64,000 nt of DNA from SIG440 sp045578305 (GTDB lineage Bacteria > Bacillota > Clostridia > Monoglobales > Monoglobaceae): the NCBI GenBank assembly GCA_045578305.1, contig JAZNKA010000068.1, positions 26,238 through 90,237 on the forward strand, read 5' to 3'. Shown piece by piece: positions 35,022-43,597 of this stretch. Within the stretch, counting starts at the first letter, position 1. Every line of letters starts with the position of its first letter. The position numbers and the translations under genes were made by a program. The notes under the pieces were generated by a model. It was not told the origin of the DNA and made no database searches. It saw nothing but the letters and a program-made list of their open reading frames with translations.

Positions 35022-35231
35022 GTGTCAGATAATTCAAGAAACAAAACAATGGTACCTGAAGCAAAGGCAGCAATGAACAGATTTAAGATGGAAGCTGCAA
35101 ACGAAGTCGGCGTTCAGCTTAAAGATGGTTACAATGGTGAACTTACTTCAAGACAGGCTGGTTCTATCGGTGGTCAGATGGTAAAGAAAATGATCAAGAA
35201 GTATGAACAGGACTTGGCTAATGGTCAGTAA
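35022..35231 (+). CDS. alpha/beta-type small acid-soluble spore protein
   Basis: 69-residue DNA-coating protein of the dormant spore core. It starts from GTG with ATGGAGGTGA upstream. The GPR protease site region is FKMEAANEVGVQL, and the conserved C-terminal part is LTSRQAGSIGGQMVKKMIKKYE. In known spore formers these genes are strongly sigma-G dependent, which makes the split sigG in this window notable. Confidence 0.95.
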   Translation: MSDNSRNKTMVPEAKAAMNRFKMEAANEVGVQLKDGYNGELTSRQAGSIGGQMVKKMIKKYEQDLANGQ

Positions 35232-35270
35232 TCCAAAAACAACAATATAAATATTGTTTTTAAATAAAAT

Positions 35271-35305
35271 CCGCAAATCAATACAAATTTGGTTTGCGGG
35301 TTTTA
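35271..35305 (+). terminator. terminator of the SASP gene
   Basis: Stem CCGCAAA / TTTGCGG followed by TTTTATT. A second small A/T-rich hairpin precedes it at 35,241-35,261. Confidence 0.75.
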
Positions 35306-35375
35306 TTCCTCTTTAACAATTTACAGTTCTTTTTACTCAAATAATTATAATTATTTATCAACCGGAGGGTTTAGT

Positions 35376-35534
35376 ATGTGTAATTTTTCAGCAGGTCTTG
35401 TTTTGGGAACAGTTATGGGTGCAAGTCTTATCATCGCACTTCATCCAATGAACAAGCGGGATATGCGAAAAGCTTATCATCGCGCAGAAAGAATGATGGA
35501 TAAAATGAGCCATCGTTTGAGAGACTGGACCTAA
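35376..35534 (+). CDS. small membrane protein, unknown function
   Basis: 52 residues from the ATG at 35376, with CGGAGGG seven bases upstream. One hydrophobic helix (CNFSAGLVLGTVMGASLIIAL) is followed by a basic amphipathic tail (MNKRDMRKAYHRAERMMDKM). No family recognised. It lies between the SASP gene and a shared terminator. A role in sporulation is only a guess from the neighbour. Confidence 0.7.
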   Translation: MCNFSAGLVLGTVMGASLIIALHPMNKRDMRKAYHRAERMMDKMSHRLRDWT

Positions 35535-35566
35535 AAAAATATCCACCTGATGGTGGATATTTTTTA
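35534..35566. terminator. bidirectional terminator between the small membrane protein gene and obg
   Basis: Symmetric stem AAAAAATATCCACC / GGTGGATATTTTTT between convergent genes; T-runs follow in both directions. Confidence 0.88.
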
Positions 35567-36835
35567 TTTGATATAGTCAAACTCGATTCCATACATATGA
35601 ACAGTATCGCCTTCTTTGATACCTTTTTCTTCAAGCATTTCGATTATCCCTGATTTGCGAAGTGCACGCTGGAAATATTGCAAAGATTCGTAATCATCAA
35701 AATTAGTAGACCCGACAATTTTGCGGACATACATTCCTTCAACAATATAAACACCATCTTCAATAATAATTTCGATGTTATCTGTCTTGCGTTCTTCATC
35801 AAGGTCAAGATAATCATAATCATCCTCTTCATCTTCGGGAAGATTTGAAAGAAGCCTTGAAACGTAGTTTATGACATCCTCGACACCTTTGTGAGTTGCT
35901 GCCGAGATAGCCATAACAGTATATCCGTCTTCTTCCATAGTTTCTTTAAACTTTTTGAAATTTTCTTCAAAAGACGGAATATCCATTTTGTTGGCAACAA
36001 TAACCTGTGGTTTTTCAGCCAGTTTTTCGCTATAATTTTTCAGCTCGTTATTGATGGTGCGAACATCCTCTATGGGGTCGCGACCCTCACAGCCCGAAAC
36101 ATCTACAAAATGAAGAAGAACCCTTGTCCGTTCGACATGGCGCAAAAAATCATGTCCAAGACCGACTCCTTCGTGTGCACCCTCAATAATCCCGGGAATA
36201 TCCGCTATAACAAAGGATTTTCCCTCGCCCATTTTTACAACTCCAAGATTTGGCACAAGTGTTGTAAAATGATAATTTGCAATTTTGGGACGTGCATCGC
36301 TGACAACCGATAAAAACGTTGACTTGCCAACATTGGGGAAGCCCAAAAGACCAACATCTGCAATAAGCTTGAGTTCAAGCGTTATCTCTCTTTCATCACC
36401 CGGAAGTCCCGATTTTGCAAACTTGGGGGTCTGGCGTGTTGCGGTTGCAAAATGTGAATTGCCCCAACCACCGCTGCCACCTTTTGCAATTACAAAGCGG
36501 TCACCATCTAATTTTAAATCACATATTACTTTCCCTGTTTCCGAATCACGGATTACCGTACCGCAAGGAAATTTTATTATCAAATCTTCACCGTTTTTTC
36601 CGCTGCGATTGCCGTCACGACCATTTGCGCCATCTTGTGCACAATATTTCTTTTTATAACGAAAATCTATCAATGTACTTATATCTTTATCAGCGAGTGC
36701 TATAACATTTCCGCCATTGCCGCCATCGCCCCCGTCAGGACCACCTGCTGCGACATACTTTTCACGATGAAAAGTGACTGCCCCGTCTCCGCCTTTGCCT
36801 GCCTGTATAAAAATTTTCGAAGTATCCTTAAACAC
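35564..36835 (-). CDS. obg: GTPase Obg (CgtA), ribosome assembly and stress
   Basis: 423 residues from the GTG at 36835 (GGAGGG at 7 bases). The glycine-rich Obg fold (GGDGAVTFHREKYVAAGGPD and later repeats) occupies about 1-158. The G domain follows, with G1 GFPNVGKSTFLS, G3 DIPG and NKMD, then the C-terminal OCT domain (about 345-423). It acts in late 50S assembly; in Bacillus it is also needed for sporulation onset. Together with rpmA and rplU it forms a standard cluster. Confidence 0.96.
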   Translation of the reverse strand: MFKDTSKIFIQAGKGGDGAVTFHREKYVAAGGPDGGDGGNGGNVIALADKDISTLIDFRYKKKYCAQDGANGRDGNRSGKNGEDLIIKFPCGTVIRDSETGKVICDLKLDGDRFVIAKGGSGGWGNSHFATATRQTPKFAKSGLPGDEREITLELKLIADVGLLGFPNVGKSTFLSVVSDARPKIANYHFTTLVPNLGVVKMGEGKSFVIADIPGIIEGAHEGVGLGHDFLRHVERTRVLLHFVDVSGCEGRDPIEDVRTINNELKNYSEKLAEKPQVIVANKMDIPSFEENFKKFKETMEEDGYTVMAISAATHKGVEDVINYVSRLLSNLPEDEEDDYDYLDLDEERKTDNIEIIIEDGVYIVEGMYVRKIVGSTNFDDYESLQYFQRALRKSGIIEMLEEKGIKEGDTVHMYGIEFDYIK

Positions 36836-36865
36836 GGTAACTCCCTCCTTTTTTCGGATATACAA

Positions 36866-36888
36866 AGTGCACGCATTTTGCGTGCACT
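36866..36888 (-). terminator. terminator after rpmA
   Basis: Perfect stem AGTGCACGCA / TGCGTGCACT between rpmA and obg, followed by TTTG in the minus direction. The poor T-run suggests partial termination. Confidence 0.65.
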
Positions 36889-36909
36889 GAATGTTTTATT
36901 CGGCTTTAA

Positions 36910-37170
36910 TTACTGAACAATTTCGTAAACAGAAACCTGTTTCTTATCCTTACCCTTGCGTTCAAACTTAACCTGACCATTTACCAAAGCAAACAAAGTA
37001 TCATCGCTGCCTTTGCCTACGTTTGTTCCGGGATAAATTTTAGTTCCGCGCTGTCTAACCAAGATGTTTCCTGCCAACACGTGCTGACCGTCACCCTTCT
37101 TGGCACCTAAGCGTTTGGACTCAGAATCTCTGCCGTTCTTAGTACTGCCGACACCTTTCTTATGAGCCAT
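36910..37170 (-). CDS. rpmA: 50S ribosomal protein bL27, without N-terminal extension
   Basis: 86 residues, starting directly at the mature end MAHKKGVGSTKNGRDSESKR. Most Firmicutes L27 proteins begin with a short extension ending in FFA, cleaved by the protease Prp; none is present here. The three codons before this ATG in the same frame (MNI) do not form such an extension. Also, no prp gene lies between rplU and rpmA, where it is normally found. Confidence 0.96.
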   Translation of the reverse strand: MAHKKGVGSTKNGRDSESKRLGAKKGDGQHVLAGNILVRQRGTKIYPGTNVGKGSDDTLFALVNGQVKFERKGKDKKQVSVYEIVQ

Positions 37171-37213
37171 TATATTCACCTCTCTTAGATAAATTCAATT
37201 TCAAAACCAACAA

Positions 37214-37525
37214 TTAAGCGTTGATTTTCTTAATTTCAAGCTTTGTGTAAGGCTGTCTGTGACCCTGTTTTTTGTGGTAGCCCTTTTTAGCCTTGTACTT
37301 GTAAACGATGATTTTCTTCTCTTTGCCGTTTTTAACAGCAGAAGCTTCAACAGTTGCACCCTCAACATAAGGAGCGCCAACCTTTACATCGTCGTCGTTT
37401 GCCACAACCAATACCTTATCGATTGTAACAGTGCTGCCAGTTTCAACATCAAGTTTTTCAACAAAAACGAAATCGCCTTCTGAAACCTTGTACTGTTTTC
37501 CACCAGTTTCGATAATTGCGTACAT
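37214..37525 (-). CDS. rplU: 50S ribosomal protein bL21
   Basis: 103 residues. MYAIIETGGKQYKVSEGDFVFVEKL and the C-terminal KAKKGYHKKQGHRQPYTKL are diagnostic; given in parts, MYAIIETGGKQY at the start and GHRQPYTKL at the end. First gene of the rplU-rpmA-obg run, with a promoter and roughly 80-base leader. Confidence 0.97.
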   Translation of the reverse strand: MYAIIETGGKQYKVSEGDFVFVEKLDVETGSTVTIDKVLVVANDDDVKVGAPYVEGATVEASAVKNGKEKKIIVYKYKAKKGYHKKQGHRQPYTKLEIKKINA

Positions 37526-37615
37526 AATTCGTAATCCCTCCTATTACCCAAGACTCGCCAAGTCAGGTGCTGTAAAACAGACTTAAAAATACCCTTTTTG
37601 CGCGGTTACCGTAAT

Positions 37616-37644
37616 ATGATAACACAATTCAACATATTTGTCAA
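37616..37644 (-). promoter_or_regulatory. promoter of rplU-rpmA and ribosomal leader
   Basis: TTGACA (37639-37644), 17-base spacer, TATCAT (37616-37621), minus strand. The leader down to 37,526 contains a short GACTTGGCGAGTC hairpin at about 37,547-37,559 that could be an L21-type autoregulatory site; this is not certain. Confidence 0.75.
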
Positions 37645-37666
37645 CAAAAATTTTATATTTTATAAG

Positions 37667-38428
37667 TTATTTTTGAATTTCGTCAACGAAGAAAAATTCG
37701 TCTTTTTCAAGAGCCTTAAAACCTGTTTTCCAAAGCAAAGCTGCATCAATAAAAAAGCTTGTCGCGCCGTGAATTTCTGCCTTTCTAAGTCCTTTTTCGT
37801 CCATTATTTCTTCAACTCTGGCAAATTGGGTCTGATAACCGTGCTGAACAATATAATGTCTGAAATAATCAATTTCGTAGGTTTCATTCTCTGTTACAAT
37901 ACTATATTTTTTCGGTAGATCATCAAACACATATGAAGTGCGGAAGTGTTCCTCCACTCCGTGCATACTTGTATTGTTGTTCAGGCTGCAACCAAGCATA
38001 AGAATTTTGCCGCCTTCTTTATGCAGCTTGTATATTGGAGAATTTTCGCCTATCGGAGTGCAATCTTTTTCGTGCCCGCTTATATAAAAATCGCGCTTTG
38101 AACCAATAGCAGAACACGAATGAGTTGGGTTTATACTTCTCTTTGCACCCTCCATATTTCTCACAAATTCAGAAATCGCGCCAACACACGAAGGTGTATT
38201 TATATGATCGAATACCGGTTCTTTTTCTGTTACATAGGCATAGGTAAGTGTCGGAACAATAAGGGTTCCGTTGTCTCCCAAAATCGAAAGTAAGGCCTCA
38301 ACAAAGGTTTTTATGCCGCCTTCAAGACCTCCCATTGATTTGTATGACGAATGTAAAAGAATCGAATCGCCTTTTTTAATTCCTGCATTTGCCAAATCTT
38401 CTTTTAAGATTTTATAATCCTTATTCAC
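37667..38428 (-). CDS. AAC(3)-family N-acetyltransferase (aminoglycoside acetyltransferase-like)
   Basis: 253 residues from the GTG at 38428 (GGAGGG six bases upstream). Family motifs are LLHSSYKSMGGLEGG near the N-terminus, TLIVPTLTYAY, SINPTHSCSAIG with the active-site His, and GGKILMLGCSLNNNTSMHG followed by VEEHF. The family acetylates aminoglycosides, but chromosomal members often act on other amines. It lies where Clostridia often carry an RNase E/G gene. Resistance is not proven. Confidence 0.88.
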   Translation of the reverse strand: MNKDYKILKEDLANAGIKKGDSILLHSSYKSMGGLEGGIKTFVEALLSILGDNGTLIVPTLTYAYVTEKEPVFDHINTPSCVGAISEFVRNMEGAKRSINPTHSCSAIGSKRDFYISGHEKDCTPIGENSPIYKLHKEGGKILMLGCSLNNNTSMHGVEEHFRTSYVFDDLPKKYSIVTENETYEIDYFRHYIVQHGYQTQFARVEEIMDEKGLRKAEIHGATSFFIDAALLWKTGFKALEKDEFFFVDEIQK

Positions 38429-38457
38429 ATTAATCCCTCCACCATTGAACACAACCA

Positions 38458-39123
38458 TTAACAAAAAGTTGCAATTTTTTCACTTTTTTTATAAAAAATT
38501 TCTGTCCTGTGGATTTCTGCATTTTCACAAGCACCATATTCAAGAAATTCACAAAGCTTTGAGACAAGAATATCAGGTTTTATATTTGATTCGCCCCCTG
38601 CGGAAAGTATAACCTCAAATTCTGCAGTTTTTTCGGTCAAACTTTTTAATTTGTAAAAACTGATATATTCTCTCAAATTTATTTCTTTTTCACCGCGTTT
38701 GGTTTTTTTGACAGCAGGGATTTCTGTTTGCGCAAAAAATGCATCCAGCATATCCTCAGTAATTGAAGACTCAAGATCCAAAACAACCGTATATCTTGCC
38801 GAAACAATGTCACTTGCCTTAACCAAAGGCTCAGATGCCTCAAGAATTTTTATATCCGGCGGTAAACATTTATTCAATTCTTTTAAAATCAAAAGCTTGT
38901 CTGTACCGTCTTCAAAATCTATATCCACAAACTCTGTCTCGCTGGTTACTCCAAGTGCCAGCGGCAAAGAGAATGTGATAAGCTGATGTGGATTGAACCC
39001 CTGACTATACTTTACCGGCAGTCCGGCACGATGAATTGCTCGGGTAAATGTCCTGAGAAGGTCAAGATGCGAAATATATTTGCCCATCCCAAGCTTCGAA
39101 AACTTTAAACGAACCTTACTCAA
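38458..39123 (-). CDS. TIGR03936 family (DUF2344) radical-SAM-associated protein
   Basis: 221 residues from the TTG at 39123, which has GGAGG at 8 bases. The start VRLKFSKLGMGKYISHLDLL and GLPVKYSQGFNPHQLITFSLPL-type stretch (as KYSQGFNPHQLITF) are diagnostic. It is nearly always encoded after the TIGR03960 radical SAM protein and overlaps it here by 8 bases. The function is unknown, but the linkage to ribosomal genes suggests RNA or ribosome modification. Confidence 0.9.
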   Translation of the reverse strand: MSKVRLKFSKLGMGKYISHLDLLRTFTRAIHRAGLPVKYSQGFNPHQLITFSLPLALGVTSETEFVDIDFEDGTDKLLILKELNKCLPPDIKILEASEPLVKASDIVSARYTVVLDLESSITEDMLDAFFAQTEIPAVKKTKRGEKEINLREYISFYKLKSLTEKTAEFEVILSAGGESNIKPDILVSKLCEFLEYGACENAEIHRTEIFYKKSEKIATFC

Positions 39124-40966
39124 AGCACACACCTCCTCCGAAAGACGCTGCACCGCAGCCCATACATTTTTCACGACATGACGGAGTTGTTACTCCCTCG
39201 TATGCACGGTCATGTTCTTTCATAAGATATTCTTTCTTTACACCAATATCAATATGGTCCCAGGGAAGAACTTCGCCGTGGTCAATCTTTCTGTATGCAT
39301 AAAATTCCGGGTCAATACCACAGTCTGAAAATGCCTCAAGCCATTTTTCATAATCAAAATGTTCGTCCCATCCATCAAAGCGGCAACCCTTTTTCTGTGC
39401 CGAAATCAAAACATCACCAAGGCGTCTGTCTCCCTTTGCAAAAACTGCCTCCAAAAAGCTTACCTGACTCTGATGCCAGTTATACGAAATGCTTTTTGTC
39501 TTTATAGTATCCTTAAGAAGCTTTTGCTTTTGCACAAGAGTCTCCATTCTGTCCTGAGGCTCCCACTGAAACGGAGTAAACGGTTTTGGAACAAACGACG
39601 ATGTGCTTACTGTAACAGTAAGCTGTCTGCCCTTACGGATTTCTTTTGGTATTGTATAAAAAACATCTACCACCTTTTGTGCAAGCTCGGCAATGCCCTT
39701 TACATCCTCTTCAGTTTCGGTCGGAAGTCCTATCATAAAATAAAGCTTGATTCTGTTGTATCCGCCCTCAAACGCAATTCTGGAAGTTCTTAAAAGGTCA
39801 GACTCCAAAACATTCTTGTTTATAACATCGCGAAGCCTTTGTGTTCCTGCCTCGGGAGCAAATGTAAGACCGCTTTTTTTGACAGTTTGGACCTTTTCCA
39901 TAAGCTCCATAGAAAAATTGTCAACCCGAAGAGACGGAAGCGATAGATTTATACGTTTGTCCACAGTAATTTCCAAAAGTCTGTCAATAAGCTCGTGCAG
40001 GCAGGTAAAGTCACTTGTACTAAGCGACGAAAGAGACATTTCTTCATATCCTGTTGAATCAATCATTTTTTGTGCAGTTTCAAGCAGTTTGTCTGTCGAA
40101 TGCTCGCGTACTGGGCGATAAAGATACCCCGCCTGACAAAAACGACAACCACGAATACAACCACGGAAAATCTCCAAAGTTATTCGGTCGTGGACAATAT
40201 CCATAAACGGAACTATCATCTTGTCAAGAACATAAGACTGGTCAAGGTTTTTTATAATACGCTTTTTAATCTTTTCAGGCGCACATTCACGATTTGGTTT
40301 GATTGATTTCACTATTGAATTCTCGGTGTATTCTACATCATAAAACGCCGGAACATACACGCCCTCAATCAAGGATATTTTTTCAAGAAAATCCTCACGC
40401 GTGCCGCCTGCCTTTTTCCATTTCTTATAGGCATCAATTATCTCATTGTTTACCTCTTCGCCTTCGCCAAGAATAAAAAAGTCTATTACGTCAGCAAGAG
40501 GCTCACCATTATATGCACAAGGACCACCTGCGCAAACAAAAGGAGCCTTCTCGTCTCTGTCCTTTGACCTAATCGGTATTTTTGCCAAGTCAAGCATATT
40601 TACCACATTGGAAAAACTCATCTCATACTGAAGAGTAAATCCAACCATATCAAAATCTTTGACAGGAATATAGCTTTCGAGCGAAAGAAGCGGGATGTCA
40701 TTTGTGCGAAGTTGTTCTTCCATATCCACCCAGGGAGCAAACACACGCTCGCAAACAGTATCATCACGATCATTCATCATATGATAAAGAATTTTCATTC
40801 CAAGATGCGACATTCCCACCTCGTATACATCAGGAAAGCAAAAAGCAAACGAAACCATATCGTTTTCCCATTCTTTGTGAATGCTGTTAAATTCGTTTCC
40901 AATATATCTTGCAGGCTTTTGCACTTTTTTAAGGCAAGCTTCAAATTTTCTCTTATATAAACTCAT
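39116..40966 (-). CDS. TIGR03960 family B12-binding-type radical SAM protein
   Basis: 616 residues. An N-terminal cobalamin-type domain (about 25-170) precedes the radical SAM core. The cluster motif CIRGCRFCQ (CX3CX2C, about 270) is followed by GYLYRPVRE and LSTSDFTCLHELID. The C-terminal region carries the paired GWDEHFDYEKWLEAF and a Cys-rich end (REKCMGCGA). The pair with TIGR03936 lies beside rplU/rpmA in many Clostridia. Substrate unknown. Confidence 0.92.
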   Translation of the reverse strand: MSLYKRKFEACLKKVQKPARYIGNEFNSIHKEWENDMVSFAFCFPDVYEVGMSHLGMKILYHMMNDRDDTVCERVFAPWVDMEEQLRTNDIPLLSLESYIPVKDFDMVGFTLQYEMSFSNVVNMLDLAKIPIRSKDRDEKAPFVCAGGPCAYNGEPLADVIDFFILGEGEEVNNEIIDAYKKWKKAGGTREDFLEKISLIEGVYVPAFYDVEYTENSIVKSIKPNRECAPEKIKKRIIKNLDQSYVLDKMIVPFMDIVHDRITLEIFRGCIRGCRFCQAGYLYRPVREHSTDKLLETAQKMIDSTGYEEMSLSSLSTSDFTCLHELIDRLLEITVDKRINLSLPSLRVDNFSMELMEKVQTVKKSGLTFAPEAGTQRLRDVINKNVLESDLLRTSRIAFEGGYNRIKLYFMIGLPTETEEDVKGIAELAQKVVDVFYTIPKEIRKGRQLTVTVSTSSFVPKPFTPFQWEPQDRMETLVQKQKLLKDTIKTKSISYNWHQSQVSFLEAVFAKGDRRLGDVLISAQKKGCRFDGWDEHFDYEKWLEAFSDCGIDPEFYAYRKIDHGEVLPWDHIDIGVKKEYLMKEHDRAYEGVTTPSCREKCMGCGAASFGGGVCFE

Positions 40967-41085
40967 ATTTTCAAACCTTTCAACTGTAATTCAACACTTA
41001 TAATACACTAAATCAATGACTTTTTCAAGCATAACCTTTAAAAAATACTAATATAATATAGAAAAAAAGAAAGGACAACCTGAAA

Positions 41086-41403
41086 ATGAAGGAAATTCGT
41101 GAATACAAAGGCAGACGGACATCAAAGAAACCGCCTGTTTCTTCAAAAGTTAATTATCTCAAAAAGATTTCTAAGCAATCCTTTATTTCAATACTGATTT
41201 TTGCAATTATTTTTTCAAATAATTTTTTAAAGACTGATTTTACTGCAAAAATCCAAGACTTTGCCAAAACTGCACTTGAGTATAAATTTGATTTAAGCAC
41301 GGTTTCGAACTCTGTTAAAAGCTTTTTAAAAGGCAGTATTCCCATATCAAGCCAAGGAGAAGAGAAGAATGAAAATTCCCCAAATTCCGAAAAAAATCTT
41401 TGA
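41086..41403 (+). CDS. short SpoIVFA-like membrane protein (by position)
   Basis: 105 residues: a basic N-terminus (KEIREYKGRRTSKK), one membrane segment (about 34-50: FISILIFAIIFSNNFL) and a short polar outer part. It overlaps spoIVFB by 35 bases, the spoIVFA-spoIVFB arrangement. The LytM/peptidase-like C-terminal domain of Bacillus SpoIVFA is absent. Sequence similarity is too low to be sure, so the name rests on position and topology. Confidence 0.6.
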   Translation: MKEIREYKGRRTSKKPPVSSKVNYLKKISKQSFISILIFAIIFSNNFLKTDFTAKIQDFAKTALEYKFDLSTVSNSVKSFLKGSIPISSQGEEKNENSPNSEKNL

Positions 41404-42253
41404 TATACCCATAGGAAAATCTCTTAAACTAAACATATGGACGATTCCTATGCTTATTATGTCATTTTTAAGTAACTATGGCGAGATTTTTTTGTTTGCA
41501 TACCTTTCTTCCACACTTCACGAGCTTGCACATATTTTTTGTGCCAAAGCACTACATGTCGGGGTCTCGTATGTGCAGGTATATCCCTTTGGTATCGCAG
41601 CACATCTTGAAAATGAATACATAAAAAATTCAGAAAAAGAATTTTTTATAGCATTTGCAGGACCATTTTGCAGCTTTATCCTTTTTGGAGTCTTTTCATT
41701 TATCGAAAAAATTTATCCGCTCTCACAAATTTCATTTTTGATAAATACAAATCTCGCACTTTGTTTTATCAACCTTCTTCCAATTTTGCCCCTTGACGGT
41801 GGCAGAATGCTGAAATCAATCCTTACAGTCCGATTTGGAGTTATCCGTGCCTATCGATTTATGTTGAAAATTAGCAAAATTATGCTTATTTTTCTTATAA
41901 TTTTTATCTTCGTCTTAATTTTTGTAAGTAAATTTAATTTTTCGCTTGTTCTCATCACCGCCTTTCTTCTTCAAAATCTCGTTTTTGAACATCAGGCAAT
42001 TTCTGTGATTTCTCTTAAAGAGATTCTTTCAAATCACCAAAAATCAAAGTATGCCGAGAATCTTCCAACCCGGGTTTTGTGTGTTCACAAAGATCGACCT
42101 GCTTCCGGAATTATTCGTCACCTCAGCTATGACTGTTTTTATATCGTAAACGTTATGGACAAAAATTCTTCAATAATCAAAACAGTTACCGAGGTTGAAA
42201 TTCTTGACAAGCTGATAGAAAAGGGAATCCGGACAAAATATCAGGATATATAA
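41369..42253 (+). CDS. spoIVFB: site-2-type metalloprotease SpoIVFB (pro-sigma-K processing)
   Basis: 294-residue M50 membrane protease with a zinc motif HELAH (about residues 53-57) and the second motif INLLPILPLDGGRML (about 135-149), followed by a CBS-like C-terminal region (TRVLCVHKDRPASGI onwards). In Bacillus it cleaves pro-sigma-K in the mother cell. AAGGAG lies nine bases before the ATG. It sits beside the radical SAM-rplU-rpmA-obg block, as in other spore formers. Confidence 0.9.
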   Translation: MKIPQIPKKIFDIPIGKSLKLNIWTIPMLIMSFLSNYGEIFLFAYLSSTLHELAHIFCAKALHVGVSYVQVYPFGIAAHLENEYIKNSEKEFFIAFAGPFCSFILFGVFSFIEKIYPLSQISFLINTNLALCFINLLPILPLDGGRMLKSILTVRFGVIRAYRFMLKISKIMLIFLIIFIFVLIFVSKFNFSLVLITAFLLQNLVFEHQAISVISLKEILSNHQKSKYAENLPTRVLCVHKDRPASGIIRHLSYDCFYIVNVMDKNSSIIKTVTEVEILDKLIEKGIRTKYQDI

Positions 42254-42290
42254 AATAAGGCTGTGACAATGTTCATGTCACAGCCTTATT
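42254..42290. terminator. bidirectional terminator between spoIVFB and thiN
   Basis: Perfect 15-base stem AATAAGGCTGTGACA / TGTCACAGCCTTATT between convergent genes. Confidence 0.85.
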
Positions 42291-42293
42291 TGC

Positions 42294-42917
42294 TTAGTCA
42301 TCTGAATAAATTACCAAAACGCATCCTTTTTCAAAGGTAACACGCGCTTTTTTACCCTTTACAAATTGGTTGCTACTCGCCACTACCTGCCCGCAATCAA
42401 GCATAATATTCTCCGCCTCATACAAAAGCCCTTGTATTGAAAATTTTTCAACATCACCGCCAAACGGAAAAAACGAAATATACTTTTTGCCTATATCATC
42501 CGCTTCAAAGCTTTTGTTCTCCATTGTAACAACATTTTTTTCGTCCAGCAAAAACCCTTTTCCACCATTGTCAAGAATTTTTTTAAGAAGACAAAAATGC
42601 GAAAACTCATGGTCAAGCCGACCGCCCAAAGCACCGATAATCGAAATATCTTTAAATCCATACTCCAAGGCATACATAACCGCAAGGTCAGTATCGGTAT
42701 TGTCCTTTTTTGCAGGAAAACGAATAATTTTTTTTGCATTTATCTCGCTATCTTCAAGCGAATCAGCGTCGCCCATCCACACGTCTGCATCAATATTAAG
42801 ACGTTTTGCGTGGCGTATTCCGCCGTCTGCGCAAATTATAAAAGCATCGGCAAAATCAAGCGTTTCAAGCCAACTATATGATTCTATCTTGCCCGAACTG
42901 AATATAAAGCACTTCAC
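42294..42917 (-). CDS. thiN: thiamine pyrophosphokinase
   Basis: Transfers pyrophosphate from ATP to thiamine to make thiamine diphosphate. 207 residues with ICADGGIRHAKRLNI, the catalytic MGDADSLED, DTDLAVMYALEYG and GALGGRLDHEFSH. Its start overlaps the rpe stop by 4 bases. Confidence 0.94.
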   Translation of the reverse strand: MKCFIFSSGKIESYSWLETLDFADAFIICADGGIRHAKRLNIDADVWMGDADSLEDSEINAKKIIRFPAKKDNTDTDLAVMYALEYGFKDISIIGALGGRLDHEFSHFCLLKKILDNGGKGFLLDEKNVVTMENKSFEADDIGKKYISFFPFGGDVEKFSIQGLLYEAENIMLDCGQVVASSNQFVKGKKARVTFEKGCVLVIYSDD

Positions 42918-43579
42918 TTTGTTGTTTTCCTCATCTTCTTTATTACGGCACCTGCGTCCTCTGCCCTGAATATTGCCGACCCTGCAACTATAACATTTGC
43001 ACCGTTTTGAGTGGGCATAAGAATATTTTCCGGCGTTACGCCACCGTCAACCTCAAGATATATGCCTTTTCCAACCGAGTCAATCATTTGTCTTGCTTTG
43101 GCAATTTTTTTGTTCATTTCCTCAATATATGACTGCCCGCCAAATCCGGGTTCAACCGTCATTATCAGTACCAAATCAACTTTTTCAAGATATGGCATTA
43201 CCAGTTCTACATCAGTCCCCGGTTTGACCGAAACGCCTGCCAGTTTGCCAAGACTGTGTATGTAGTCAATTGCTTCTTCAGGATTTTCCATAGCCTCGTG
43301 GTGTATTGTTATTATGTCGGCGCCTGCATCTGCAAAAACTTTTATGTATTTCATAGGCTCTGAAATCATCAGATGCACATCAAACACAAGGTTTGACACC
43401 TTTCGCAAAGCTTTTACCATATCAGGAGAGAACGCAATATTGGGTACAAAATGTCCGTCCATAATATCAATATGTGCCCAGTCTGCCCCCTCGGCTTCGA
43501 TCTTTTTGAATTCGGCGCCCAAATTTGTCCAATCTGCCGCCAAAATTGACGGCGCAATTTTTATTTCTTTCTTTTGCAT
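42914..43579 (-). CDS. rpe: ribulose-phosphate 3-epimerase
   Basis: Pentose phosphate enzyme, 221 residues, TIM barrel. Motifs: APSILAADW, WAHIDIMDGHFVPNIAFSPD, DVHLMI, TVEPGFGGQSYIEEM and DGGVTPEN. It stands in the conserved rsgA-rpe-thiN order. Confidence 0.97.
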   Translation of the reverse strand: MQKKEIKIAPSILAADWTNLGAEFKKIEAEGADWAHIDIMDGHFVPNIAFSPDMVKALRKVSNLVFDVHLMISEPMKYIKVFADAGADIITIHHEAMENPEEAIDYIHSLGKLAGVSVKPGTDVELVMPYLEKVDLVLIMTVEPGFGGQSYIEEMNKKIAKARQMIDSVGKGIYLEVDGGVTPENILMPTQNGANVIVAGSAIFRAEDAGAVIKKMRKTTK

Positions 43580-43597
43580 AAAATCATCCTCATTTTG

